DNA of 55,483 nt, taken from contig JAIPJY010000047.1 in NCBI GenBank assembly GCA_021733925.1, forward strand, positions 1 through 55,483, given 5' to 3'. Source of the DNA: Prosthecobacter sp. GTDB lineage: Bacteria > Verrucomicrobiota > Verrucomicrobiia > Verrucomicrobiales > Verrucomicrobiaceae. Within the stretch, counting starts at the first letter, position 1, and the number at the start of each line of letters is the position of its first letter. The notes below the pieces were generated by a model that worked only from the letters and a program-made list of their open reading frames with translations, was not told where the DNA came from and made no database searches. Positions 17,197 to 25,530 of this stretch are shown here, in pieces. Both the position numbers and the translations under genes were made by a program.

Positions 17197-17808
17197 TCAG
17201 CGAACTGAAAATGCTGTCTTCAGTTCAACTGTCTTGGCGTTGCCAGGCTGGGCGTCGAGGGGCCAGTTGGTCTGGTAGTCCTTCATGGCCTCACGCGGCT
17301 TTTCGAGCTGCTTGAACACAAGCGGCTTCACGATCCACCGAACGCTGTAGTCACCCGGTGGCAGTTTGCCGAAATTTACGGCGCTGACCTCGTAATAGGT
17401 GAAGGTCTTGAAGTAGTTTCCTTGCCAGATCGCCTCGTGCATCGTCACCGTGAATTCATTGCCGCGTCTCTCGATCTTCTCGATCCACATGCGGTCGTTG
17501 TCGTCGAACTGGCGGGAGCGGAAGATGAGCCAGTTGTCGTCGGTGGCGGTGGTTGCGGTCTTTTTCTCCGCCAGTTGCTCGGACCATTCGTCCAGCGACA
17601 GGCCCTGCGGCTTCCGCGCGATCGGCGGGACGTGCTGCAGCGTGGCGGCATCGCTCCACTTGCCAGTGTCGCCGCGCACGAACTGGCGCTGATCGCTCAG
17701 CGTGCCGCGCTGGGCGCGGTCCTTCACGGCTTTGATCACCGTGGGTTCCTGCGCCTGCAGCAGGGTGCTGACGACCACCGGGATGAGGAGAATGTGGGCT
17801 GCTTTCAT
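17197..17808 (-). CDS. Hypothetical secreted protein
   Basis: 203 residues with a signal peptide (1-19, LLQAQ). The mature part has WLIFRSRQFDDNDRMWIEKIERR and YFKTFTYYEVSAVNFGKLP, a beta-rich pattern. I do not recognise the family. The gene begins 6 bp after the stop of the second beta-propeller gene, so the two are almost certainly one transcript and may act together in the periplasm. Confidence 0.75.
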   Translation of the reverse strand: MKAAHILLIPVVVSTLLQAQEPTVIKAVKDRAQRGTLSDQRQFVRGDTGKWSDAATLQHVPPIARKPQGLSLDEWSEQLAEKKTATTATDDNWLIFRSRQFDDNDRMWIEKIERRGNEFTVTMHEAIWQGNYFKTFTYYEVSAVNFGKLPPGDYSVRWIVKPLVFKQLEKPREAMKDYQTNWPLDAQPGNAKTVELKTAFSVR

Positions 17809-17814
17809 GGCGGG

Positions 17815-19125
17815 TCACTTCTTGCTCTGGAGCCGGAACAGCGCCGAGTAGGTGCGGATGAACAGACTGCCGCGCGCAATGGCTGGCGTGGCCCATGCCG
17901 TGTCACCCAGGGAGTTTTTGCGCACGAGCTTGTATTCGGAGGCGTCCTCGATCACCCAGGTGTCGCCGCTTTCATTCAGCATGAACACGCGCCCGTTGTA
18001 GGCCCAGGGCGAGGCGTAGAAACGCCCCCCCTTCGTGTTCATCCGCTGTTTGGCGATGATCTCCTCGCCGGTCTTTGCATTGAAGCAGCCCAGAAGGCCG
18101 GAGTCATAGCAGACAAAGAGCCGCTCTCCGCTGATGAGGTAGCCGGGGTGGATGCTCGATCCACGTTTCTGCGACCACGCGATGAACTTGCTGCCCGTCG
18201 CGTCACCAGCTGGCGTGATGTCGCCCTGCGCACCAGGACGGATCGCGTAGAGCGGGCCGTAGTGATAGCCCGCTCCCGCGTACAGCAGCCCATGCTTTGA
18301 CAGCGGGGTCTGGCTGACCAGCCCCGCAGTCCCGCTCAGCTCCCAGATCACGCGGCCGTCCTCCGGCGCGTAGGAGCGGATTTTATTCATGCCAATGGTC
18401 ACCAGTTCGGTGCGTCCACCGCTTTCCCACACATACGGCGTGGACCAGGTGCTGCGTTCCTCACGCGCCACACGCCACAGCGTCTTGCCGGTAAGTTTAT
18501 CGAGTGTTTCGAGGAAGGATTCCTGCTCGTTGTCATTCTGGATGAAAATGCGGTCACCATGCAGCACCGGCGAGGTGCCGGTGTTCCAGCCGTCGCGCAT
18601 CGGGTAGCTGGGCCAGCGGCGCTCCCACAGCTTCCGGCCGTTCATGTCACAGCAAAACAGCCCGATGTTCGCAAACCAGGCATACACACGCCCGCCATCC
18701 GTCACCGGTGTCTCAGAGGCAAAGGAATTGCGCGGATGCCTCATCTGCGGCGGGATGCCTTGGTGCGCCTCAAACTCCCACAGGATTTTTCCTGTCTCAA
18801 AATCGAGGCAGTACAGCATCCAGCGATGCACCTCGCTGGTGCCGACATGTCCACCCGGATAGCCGCCCAAAATCGGCGTGGGCAGTTCCTTCTCGCCCAC
18901 TGCCGAGGTGACAAAAATCTTGTCTCCCCACACAATCGGCGACGACCAGCCCCAGCCCGGCACTTTCGTCTTCCACACCACATTCTCCGTCTCGCTCCAT
19001 GTCTCCGGCAGCGTCGCTCCTTCGCCAAGGCCGTCGGAGTTCGCACCGCGATACTGCGGCCAGTTTTCAGTATCCGCCGCCATCAGCGAAACGGTCAGAC
19101 ATAGACCAAGGAGGCAGCGTTTCAT
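17815..19125 (-). CDS. Secreted PQQ-type beta-propeller repeat protein (paralog)
   Basis: 436 residues. Signal peptide 1-17, then ENWPQYRGANSDGLG, the same opening motif as the protein at 14683. Blade repeats include VVWKTKVPGWGWSSPIVWGD, LDFETGKILWEFEAH, NGRKLWERRW, LDKLTGKTLWRVARE, YAPEDGRVIWELSGT and FNAKTGEEIIAKQRM. Overall similarity to 14683 is clear but not close, so the duplication is old. It is the first gene of a unit with 17197-17808. The 241 bp upstream to pyrB holds nothing that I can name. Confidence 0.88.
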   Translation of the reverse strand: MKRCLLGLCLTVSLMAADTENWPQYRGANSDGLGEGATLPETWSETENVVWKTKVPGWGWSSPIVWGDKIFVTSAVGEKELPTPILGGYPGGHVGTSEVHRWMLYCLDFETGKILWEFEAHQGIPPQMRHPRNSFASETPVTDGGRVYAWFANIGLFCCDMNGRKLWERRWPSYPMRDGWNTGTSPVLHGDRIFIQNDNEQESFLETLDKLTGKTLWRVAREERSTWSTPYVWESGGRTELVTIGMNKIRSYAPEDGRVIWELSGTAGLVSQTPLSKHGLLYAGAGYHYGPLYAIRPGAQGDITPAGDATGSKFIAWSQKRGSSIHPGYLISGERLFVCYDSGLLGCFNAKTGEEIIAKQRMNTKGGRFYASPWAYNGRVFMLNESGDTWVIEDASEYKLVRKNSLGDTAWATPAIARGSLFIRTYSALFRLQSKK

Positions 19126-19366
19126 AAAATGAGCTCGGGTTTAAGTGACGCAGCACGGCTCTATACTTCACGGTCAATTGGCAGAAAATCTTTCCGGCGG
19201 CATCCGACCGATACGCTTCGTACGAAGAGCCCGCTCGATTGCCAAAGTGATGGCTGTCATCTTTAAGTCTCGTCCAGACCAGTCTTCCTTCAGCAAAGGT
19301 GGTCCTTTCCGTCCTCAAAAGCACGTGCTGATCGCTGGCCTGTGATTGGTCCGTGCCGCTCAGATT

Positions 19367-20293
19367 CTACTCCACCGCCCCCGGCCTCAACCAATACAGC
19401 ACGCTCATCCTCACTGCGATCCCATTCTCCACCTGCTGGTTGATCAGGCACTTCTCATAATTCATCCCCGCATCCGTGATCTCCACCCCGCGATTCACCG
19501 GCCCCGGATGCATGAGGTGAAGCCCACGCTCGCGCAGCACTTCCACACGCTCGTTCGTCAGGCCATAATTCCGGTGATATTCCGCAGCGCTGGGAATGAA
19601 CGGTTCGTCCATGCGCTCGCCCTGCACGCGAAGAAGATAAATGACATCCGGCTTCCACTCAAAGGCATCATTCCAGTTGCCGAACTGCGGGATCTCCTCC
19701 GGCACCTCACGCGGCATCATGGACCCCGGGGCGAGATAAGCCACCTGCATGCCCAGTCGACGAAAAATCAGGCTGGTGCTGCGCGCCACACGCGAGTGCT
19801 GGATGTCCCCGACGATCAGCGCTCGGCAGCCACGCAGGTCCTTGTGAATCTCACGCAGCGTAAACGCATCCAGCAGCGCCTGGGTCGGGTGCGCATGCCA
19901 GCCGTCTCCGGCATTGATGACACTCGCACGCGTGTTCTTCGCGATGAGATTTGGCGTGCCGGCCTGCTTGTGACGCACCACAATGTAGTCCACCCGCATC
20001 GCCTCCAGCGTCTCCACCGTGTCGAGAATGGACTCGCCCTTCACCACACTGCTCGATTCGATGTCAAAGTGCGTCACGTCCGCAGAGAGGCGGCTCGCAG
20101 CCACTTCAAAGCTCGACCGCGTCCGGGTGGAAGGCTCGTAAAAGAGCGTCAGCATCGTCTGCCCCTTCAGCGTGGGCACCTTCTTCACGCTGCGTTTGAA
20201 GAGATCCTTGAACGGCCCGGCGTTGTCGAGCACGAAGGCGATTTCCGCGTCCGTGAGCGAGGCGATGTCGAGGAGGTCTTTGCGCGGGGTCAT
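19367..20293 (-). CDS. pyrB: Aspartate carbamoyltransferase catalytic subunit
   Basis: 308 residues, normal length. It makes N-carbamoyl-aspartate, the committed step of pyrimidine synthesis. The carbamoyl-phosphate site STRTRSSF is at 55-62, and HPTQ at 135-138; RVQGERMDEPF and the LHPGPVNRGVEI-type block near the end are present. Its start overlaps the pyrR stop by 4 bp (ATGA), so translation is coupled. No dihydroorotase gene follows. The last 60-70 bp recur as decayed copies at 14584 and 12904. Confidence 0.96.
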   Translation of the reverse strand: MTPRKDLLDIASLTDAEIAFVLDNAGPFKDLFKRSVKKVPTLKGQTMLTLFYEPSTRTRSSFEVAASRLSADVTHFDIESSSVVKGESILDTVETLEAMRVDYIVVRHKQAGTPNLIAKNTRASVINAGDGWHAHPTQALLDAFTLREIHKDLRGCRALIVGDIQHSRVARSTSLIFRRLGMQVAYLAPGSMMPREVPEEIPQFGNWNDAFEWKPDVIYLLRVQGERMDEPFIPSAAEYHRNYGLTNERVEVLRERGLHLMHPGPVNRGVEITDAGMNYEKCLINQQVENGIAVRMSVLYWLRPGAVE

Positions 20294-20841
20294 CTCGTTG
20301 TGGCTTGGGTTTGCACGGTGCAGGCGTCCTCGCCGTCCACTTCGGTAAAACGCACCGCCACCCGCTCTCCGGGTGCCAGCGTGACTTTGAGGGCGGAAAA
20401 ATCCGGCTGCACAGGAAATTCACGGCCGCAGCGGTCCACCAGCACCGCCAGCTGCACGCGTTTGGGACGGCCAAAATTAAGCAGCTCATCCAGCGCCGCG
20501 CGCACACTGCGGCCGGTGTAGATCACTTCATCACAGAGCACCACGTTGAGGTCGTCGATGTCGAAGGCAATGTCGGAGCCTTCCAGCTTCGGCACCATCT
20601 GAAAGGTGTTCAGGTCATCCCGGTACTGCGTGATGTCGATGGTCCCGACCAAAACCTGGACGCCCCCGAGTTTCCCGATCTCCGCCGCAATCCGTTTCGC
20701 CAGCGGCACGCCTCGCGTGAAAACACCGACCAGGGCGATGCTCTGCGCGCCTGGGTTGGCCGTCAGGATGCTCCTGGCCAAAGCCTGCACCCCTGCGGCC
20801 ATCTGGGCCTGTGTGAGTAGCGTACGTTCATTGCCTGGCAT
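20290..20841 (-). CDS. pyrR: PyrR bifunctional pyr operon regulator / uracil phosphoribosyltransferase
   Basis: 183 residues from MPGNERTLLT; an ATG 36 bp upstream is possible. The PRPP-binding loop is NVVLCDEVIYTGRSVRAALD (about 99-118), with the Cys-Asp-Glu form of the usual VDDVLYTG. Also visible are GVFTRGVPLAKRI and GTIDITQYRDDL. In Firmicutes PyrR binds pyr mRNA in response to UMP. Here no long leader or anti-terminator structure is seen: only 137 bp separate this start from the divergent lipoprotein gene. It is therefore unclear whether it attenuates transcription or acts only as an enzyme. Confidence 0.93.
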   Translation of the reverse strand: MPGNERTLLTQAQMAAGVQALARSILTANPGAQSIALVGVFTRGVPLAKRIAAEIGKLGGVQVLVGTIDITQYRDDLNTFQMVPKLEGSDIAFDIDDLNVVLCDEVIYTGRSVRAALDELLNFGRPKRVQLAVLVDRCGREFPVQPDFSALKVTLAPGERVAVRFTEVDGEDACTVQTQATTR

Positions 20842-20978
20842 GGTGGAAAAGGGTGCGCGGACAGTCCGGCGATTCACCGTGTTGTCAAATCAGGGGATGG
20901 CAGCACCCGCACAGAAGTTTCGCACCCATCTCCGCCTCCAGGGTTGCAAAGCAGGCGCGTCTTTGGTTTGATGCATGC

Positions 20979-21647
20979 ATGCAAAGATTTCCCCGCGCCT
21001 TTTTGATGCTGGCCCTTTCTGGACTGCTGGCCAGTTGTGACACTCTCCGCGAGAACAAGCTGCTCATCACCACCCACGTGCAGACAAACCAAATCGAACA
21101 TCCCCGGGAGGTCATGAAACTGCCGATCAGTGGTCAGGAGATGATTTTCAAAAAGAGTCCCGAGTTCAGCCAGCGCAGCATTTCGGCCTTCGAACCCTTT
21201 GTGGCGGAAAACCCCGAAGATGGCTACGGTGCACTGCTGCAGCTCGATACCAAGGGCAAGGATGCGCTCATGATCGCCTCCCGCGAATACCGTGGCAGTG
21301 TCTTGCTCACCATGGTCAACGCCACCCCCGTTGACATGGTCGAAATTGACCAGCCCATCGACGACGGTCGTTTCACCATCTGGCGCGGGCTGACCAAAAA
21401 GACGATTGATGAGATGGACAAATTTTATCCGCGCCTCAAATACATGAAATCGTCTTCGCGCTTGATGGAAGGCATGCTGCCCTCCACCGATGCGGAAAAA
21501 ATGAACTCGCGCAGGGACGCCAAGGCCATGGAAGCCGCCGAAAAAGCCGCGGCACGTGACAAAGAACGCGGAAAGCTCCCCCCTGTGCCCAAGCCGCGCA
21601 AGGACATCATCCCGCTCGAAGGCTACAAACTGCCCGGCACCCGATGA
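20979..21647 (+). CDS. Hypothetical lipoprotein
   Basis: 222 residues from MQRFPRAFLML; upstream in-frame sequence is not signal-like. Lipobox LLASC puts the lipidated Cys at 18. The mature part begins with DTLRENKLLITTHVQTNQ and has a basic, alanine-rich C-terminal third (about 168-198) with a proline/lysine tail. Family not known to me. The stop overlaps the M23 peptidase start by 4 bp (ATGA), so the two are translationally coupled, and it may anchor or guide that peptidase in the envelope. Confidence 0.8.
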   Translation: MQRFPRAFLMLALSGLLASCDTLRENKLLITTHVQTNQIEHPREVMKLPISGQEMIFKKSPEFSQRSISAFEPFVAENPEDGYGALLQLDTKGKDALMIASREYRGSVLLTMVNATPVDMVEIDQPIDDGRFTIWRGLTKKTIDEMDKFYPRLKYMKSSSRLMEGMLPSTDAEKMNSRRDAKAMEAAEKAAARDKERGKLPPVPKPRKDIIPLEGYKLPGTR

Positions 21648-22663
21648 TCCGTCTCGCCCTTTCATTGTCGCTGCTCGGCTTGCTCACCGGAGTCATGCCG
21701 GCGCAGCAGTTGCAGCTGCCCACCGCCAACCACTCGCTGTTTGGAGCGCCTGCGGATTTTTTCCAGTTCGTGGACCGCAATTTCGACGGTGCCAAGACCA
21801 CCCCGTGGGAGGGCGGTCAGTTCGGCTTCGTCCGCGATCCCCGTCGCATCGGCAACCGTATCGCCTATGCACGTTTCCACGAAGGCCTCGACATCAAACC
21901 TCTCCAGCGGGATGCCACTGGCAATCCCCAGGACGAAGTCGGGGCCATCGCCGATGGTGTCGTGGTCTATGCAGCGGCGGCGGCCGGTCTGAGCAACTAC
22001 GGCCGCTACATCGTGGTGCGCCACGACTGGGGTGGCAGTCTGTTTTTCTCGCTCTACGCGCATCTGGCCTCCGCGCAGGTCAGTGCCGGGCAGAAGGTCA
22101 AGGCGGGCACCACACTGGGCATCCTCGGTTACACCGGCAGCGGCATCGACCAGCGCCGGGCGCATGTGCATGTCGAGCTCAACCTGTTTCTCTCCAGCCG
22201 CTTTGAGGCTTGGCATAACGCGAATTTCCCCACCCCAAATCATCATGGCGTCTTCAACGGCCTGAATCTCATCGGGCTCGATCTGCAGTCGCTCTACCTC
22301 GCGCAGCAGAAAAATCCGGGTCTCACCGCCGCCAGCGCCGTGCGTGCGACGGAAAGCAGCTACCGCGTGGCCATTCCAGGGGATGCCGAGATGGAGATCG
22401 TGAAAAACTACCCCTGGCTGCTGGATGGCCCGCGCCCCTTGCGCAAGCCCGCGAGCTGGGAGGTCACCTTCAGCCGCTGGGGCCTGCCGCTCGCGGTGAA
22501 GGCCTCTTCGACAGCAGTCTCAGCCCCTTACGTGACCTGGGTGAAGGACGTCGGCATTCCCCACTACACCCACACCCGCGGCTGCGTCACCGGCAGCGGC
22601 AGCACCGGCAAGCTCACGGTTGAAGGCCTGCGCTTTGTGAAGCTGGTCTGCGGCTGGTTTTAA
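21644..22663 (+). CDS. M23 family (LytM-type) metallopeptidase, secreted
   Basis: 339 residues. Signal peptide 1-20. The zinc site is complete: H79 in FHEGLDIKP with D83, H140 in LYAHL, and H174/H176 in AHVHVEL. The domain normally cuts peptide bridges in peptidoglycan. The C-terminal 150 residues are an extra domain (SYRVAIPGDAEMEIVKNYPW and onward) of unknown role. Coupled to the upstream lipoprotein by a 4 bp overlap. Confidence 0.92.
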   Translation: MIRLALSLSLLGLLTGVMPAQQLQLPTANHSLFGAPADFFQFVDRNFDGAKTTPWEGGQFGFVRDPRRIGNRIAYARFHEGLDIKPLQRDATGNPQDEVGAIADGVVVYAAAAAGLSNYGRYIVVRHDWGGSLFFSLYAHLASAQVSAGQKVKAGTTLGILGYTGSGIDQRRAHVHVELNLFLSSRFEAWHNANFPTPNHHGVFNGLNLIGLDLQSLYLAQQKNPGLTAASAVRATESSYRVAIPGDAEMEIVKNYPWLLDGPRPLRKPASWEVTFSRWGLPLAVKASSTAVSAPYVTWVKDVGIPHYTHTRGCVTGSGSTGKLTVEGLRFVKLVCGWF

Positions 22664-22704
22664 GCTGGACAACACAAGGCGGTTCATTTCATCTTGTGCC
22701 TGCC

Positions 22705-23238
22705 ATGACTGATCCCATCAATCCTTATGCTCCGCCGCAGTCGAACATCCTTCCTGCGGGCAACCCCGATGACATTCAGCAGCTCGCCTCTCCTTGGCGA
22801 CGCCTGGGCGCCAGCATTCTGGACTCCCTGATCATGATGGTGGTAGTCTTGCCCATCATGTGGTTCAGTGGTTATTTCACCCGCATCATGGAACAAGCAG
22901 GAAGGGCGGGCTCTTGGAACATGGAGCAGCTGCTATGGGCTGTCGTCGGCCTTGTCGTCTTGATCGCCATCAACTGGAATCATCTGGGTCGGGGCCAGAC
23001 CATCGGCAAGGGCATCATGGATCTGCGCATCGTTCGGAAAAACGGCACTCCCGCTGATCGGTCTCAGATCATCCTCAAGCGCATCCTGCCGCTCCAGCTC
23101 ATCGCTCAGGTGCCGTTCCTGGGAGCGATTTTTGCCTTCGTGGATGCTCTTTTGATCTTCCGTGCCAAGCACAACACGATCCATGACGACATCGCTGACA
23201 CCAAGGTCATCGACCTCCGTCAGCTGCCTGCCGTCTAA
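22705..23238 (+). CDS. RDD family membrane protein
   Basis: 177 residues from MTDPINPYAPPQ; a GTG 9 bp upstream is also possible. The first membrane segment carries WRRLGASILDSLI, matching the RDD pattern (Arg, then Asp) though the final Asp is Ser. The second segment is followed by GQTIGKGIMDLRIV, a typical RDD block, and the end has FRAKHNTIHDDIADTKVI. The proline-rich N-terminus (NPYAPPQ) is common in such proteins from PVC bacteria. Transport role unknown. It converges with the thioredoxin-like gene, with only 6 bp between the stops. Confidence 0.85.
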   Translation: MTDPINPYAPPQSNILPAGNPDDIQQLASPWRRLGASILDSLIMMVVVLPIMWFSGYFTRIMEQAGRAGSWNMEQLLWAVVGLVVLIAINWNHLGRGQTIGKGIMDLRIVRKNGTPADRSQIILKRILPLQLIAQVPFLGAIFAFVDALLIFRAKHNTIHDDIADTKVIDLRQLPAV

Positions 23239-23244
23239 TCCGGC

Positions 23245-24456
23245 TCACGGCTTCACCTCCGGCTCCGGCACATAAAACCGGCCCATGTGCTCCAATATCT
23301 TGGCCCGCAGTTCATCGCCATCGACCGGGCCATTGTGGCGGAAAATCACCTCACCACCCGGCGCGACGACGAGCGTGTGCGGGATCGGGCCGGGCCACTC
23401 GGAATCCAGCGCCTTGATGAGATCATCGTGGCTCGATTCATTGAAGACGTAGGCGTTCCCCTTGCGGCCCTCCGCTTTGAGAGAGGGCTTCAACTTGTCC
23501 GACACCACGGCGTTGTTCTTCTCCAGAAACTCCTTCACCTCGTCGATGGTCTGGGGATCGTCGATGCTGATGCTGATAAACTCGAAATCACGCAGGCCAA
23601 ATTTGCGCGACGTGGCCACGAGTTCTGGAAACTCTTCCACACACGGCCCGCACCAGGTGGCCCAGACGTTGAACATGCGGACCTTCTTCGTCTCGTTCTT
23701 GCGCAGCGCCGCGATGCCTTTGGAATCGATCAATTCCACCTCCACCTCGCCCTTCTCCCACTTTTCATTGTCGGCGGCCAGCTGCTTGCGTTTCTCGATC
23801 CACTTGGTGGAGCAGCCATGCGGCTTGGTAATCTCCGCCGGCACCGGCTTGCCTGCCAGCAGCGCCTCGATGGCATTACGCGCATCCGGCGCGGTCACCG
23901 TGGCCTCATCCGCATAGCGTGAATCATCCAGCCGCCCCTGGTAGCGCAGCTTGCGCTCCTTGTCGAAAAGGAAGACATGCGGCGTCGCCAGGCAGCCGTA
24001 GGCCAGCGCCGTCTTCTGCGTTTCACCATCGTAGAGGTAGGGAAAAGTAAAACCCTGCTCCTTCGCGTGCAGCTTCATCTCCGGAAAACTGTCGTTGTAC
24101 TTCGAATACCCGAGCTCATCCGGCCGCAGCGCAGCCGGATCATTCGGATTGATCGCCACCACCTTCAGCCCCTTCCCCTTGAACTCCTTGACCAGCTTCT
24201 TGATGCGTCCTTCCACCGCCTGCGAAGTCGGGCAGTGATTGCTCAGAAACGCCACCATCAGCAGATCGGCGTCTTCATAATTCTTCAGCGTATGCTTCTC
24301 CTCATCAATCCCTACAAGATCAAAATCCGGCGCGGCATCGCCGATCTTGAGTTCATGAAAACCCTCCGGCATCGCCGACTTCTTCGCCTTCGGCGTTTCG
24401 GCATGGCTGAGGGCCGGAAGCAACGCTGCCAGCAGGGTGAGAGTAAGCTTGTTCAT
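23245..24456 (-). CDS. Double-domain thioredoxin-fold protein (redoxin plus TlpA-like), exported
   Basis: 403 residues from MNKLTLTLL with a signal peptide (1-19). Domain 1 (about 35-200) is an AhpC/TSA-like redoxin with SNHCPTSQ (C75) that has lost the second Cys, followed by LAYGCLATPHVFLFD with the usual cis-Pro. Domain 2 (about 235-400) is TlpA-like with WATWCGPC (C269, C272) and a cis-Pro near PIPHTLVV. Probably a periplasmic thiol oxidoreductase. The tandem of an unpaired CPxS domain with a full WCGPC domain is notable. Confidence 0.9.
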   Translation of the reverse strand: MNKLTLTLLAALLPALSHAETPKAKKSAMPEGFHELKIGDAAPDFDLVGIDEEKHTLKNYEDADLLMVAFLSNHCPTSQAVEGRIKKLVKEFKGKGLKVVAINPNDPAALRPDELGYSKYNDSFPEMKLHAKEQGFTFPYLYDGETQKTALAYGCLATPHVFLFDKERKLRYQGRLDDSRYADEATVTAPDARNAIEALLAGKPVPAEITKPHGCSTKWIEKRKQLAADNEKWEKGEVEVELIDSKGIAALRKNETKKVRMFNVWATWCGPCVEEFPELVATSRKFGLRDFEFISISIDDPQTIDEVKEFLEKNNAVVSDKLKPSLKAEGRKGNAYVFNESSHDDLIKALDSEWPGPIPHTLVVAPGGEVIFRHNGPVDGDELRAKILEHMGRFYVPEPEVKP

Positions 24457-24464
24457 GGTCGCGA

Positions 24465-24776
24465 TCATTCAGGTTTGGCCGCCTGGCATTTCCAACACAC
24501 TTCAAACGAGGCTGGATTCGATTCTTTGCAGGCAGGACAGAGCCATTCTTCAGAGGAGCAAGCTCCCTCCGACTGGTGCGGCCTGAGCAAAGCGCTGGCC
24601 TGCTCATAGTCATCGTCATTCACCAAGCAAAGCGTCGGTTGCAGCGGTCCGATGAAAATATTGGTCAGCTGCGAGGTCGTTTCATTCCGAATGAAACAGG
24701 AGATCTCCGCCTCTTCGAGGATCGACCTGAAAAAACCAAGCCGTGTGGAGTCGATGCTGGTGATGAGGTCACGCAT
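24465..24776 (-). CDS. DUF2007 domain protein with C-terminal zinc ribbon
   Basis: 103 residues. The first 70 residues fit DUF2007 (signal-transducing, ferredoxin-like fold): RLGFFRSILEEAEISCFIRNE and the PTLCLVNDDDYEQASALL end pattern. The C-terminus is a zinc ribbon, WLCPACKESNPASFEVCWKC (CxxC…CxxC). Such proteins are often near PII-like regulators; no partner is seen here. It lies 8 bp after the cupin gene, and the downstream thioredoxin-like gene starts 8 bp after its stop, so all three may share a transcript. Confidence 0.85.
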   Translation of the reverse strand: MRDLITSIDSTRLGFFRSILEEAEISCFIRNETTSQLTNIFIGPLQPTLCLVNDDDYEQASALLRPHQSEGACSSEEWLCPACKESNPASFEVCWKCQAAKPE

Positions 24777-24784
24777 AAAATAAG

Positions 24785-25132
24785 TTACACCTCAAATTCA
24801 TCCGCCGGATCAAACGGCGGCATCGGCACATTGATGATTTTGAGCTTCCCCACCGCCCGGTGCACACACCCAGGCCGGATCATGACGGAAGTCATCGGCT
24901 TCAGCGGAATGATCTGCCCGTCCACCTCCAGATGCCCCTCTCCCTCCAGCACAATGTAGATCTCCGTCATCTTCTTGTGGTAGTGCGCCTTCGAATCCGC
25001 GTGGATATCCGTGAGATGCACCGTCGCCAGGGTGTTCCAGTCCTCCTTAAACGCCCTCCGCGCCTGACCACAAGGACAAGGCGTCGGTGGAATTTCATCC
25101 AGCTGGGCAACGGCAAAACGGGGGGAGGACAT
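24785..25132 (-). CDS. Cupin domain protein
   Basis: 115 residues, single small cupin. Metal-site pattern: HYHKKMTEIYIVLEGEG (H-x-H…E) and PGCVHRAVG (H of the second motif). An N-terminal CPCGQARRAF could add a Cys pair. Typical role is binding of a small ligand or a dioxygenase/isomerase step; substrate unknown. It is the first gene of the cupin-DUF2007 pair. Confidence 0.88.
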   Translation of the reverse strand: MSSPRFAVAQLDEIPPTPCPCGQARRAFKEDWNTLATVHLTDIHADSKAHYHKKMTEIYIVLEGEGHLEVDGQIIPLKPMTSVMIRPGCVHRAVGKLKIINVPMPPFDPADEFEV

Positions 25133-25176
25133 GACGTGAACTTATAGGGAGATAAGACAATTCCAAGATTATGTGG

Positions 25177-25530
25177 CTATGGGCCGGTCATCTTCCAAAC
25201 GGCTCCATCGCAAACGACACCAAGGCCAGCAGATACGAAAGCTAACCCCGAATGAGAGATCACTAAAACCGCCATTTGGGCTCGGTGCCATGCTTTTGCG
25301 AATATAGATCGCATGATTCCAGCGCCTGCCAGGACAACCAACACCTGCACAAGCACATACCCCTCCACTCCTGACCGAAATCGCGGCGTGTCCCACATTG
25401 CTTCCACGGCAACCCCAACCCCCCACTTGGCACAACAAAACGACACAATTGCAATATCATAGACCAACCATGCGATGATCAGGGAGACCATCGCATACTT
25501 CGCATTGTCAGTCATTTTCATCGCAACCAT
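25177..25530 (-). CDS. Hypothetical small membrane protein
   Basis: 117 residues from an ATG that shares one base with the hemL stop; internal starts exist at 25515 (MTDNAKYAM). Three hydrophobic segments are present (about 15-35, 52-72, 83-105). No family recognised. It has lower GC and different codon use compared with hemL. The 1 bp overlap with hemL suggests coupled translation. Confidence 0.6.
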   Translation of the reverse strand: MVAMKMTDNAKYAMVSLIIAWLVYDIAIVSFCCAKWGVGVAVEAMWDTPRFRSGVEGYVLVQVLVVLAGAGIMRSIFAKAWHRAQMAVLVISHSGLAFVSAGLGVVCDGAVWKMTGP

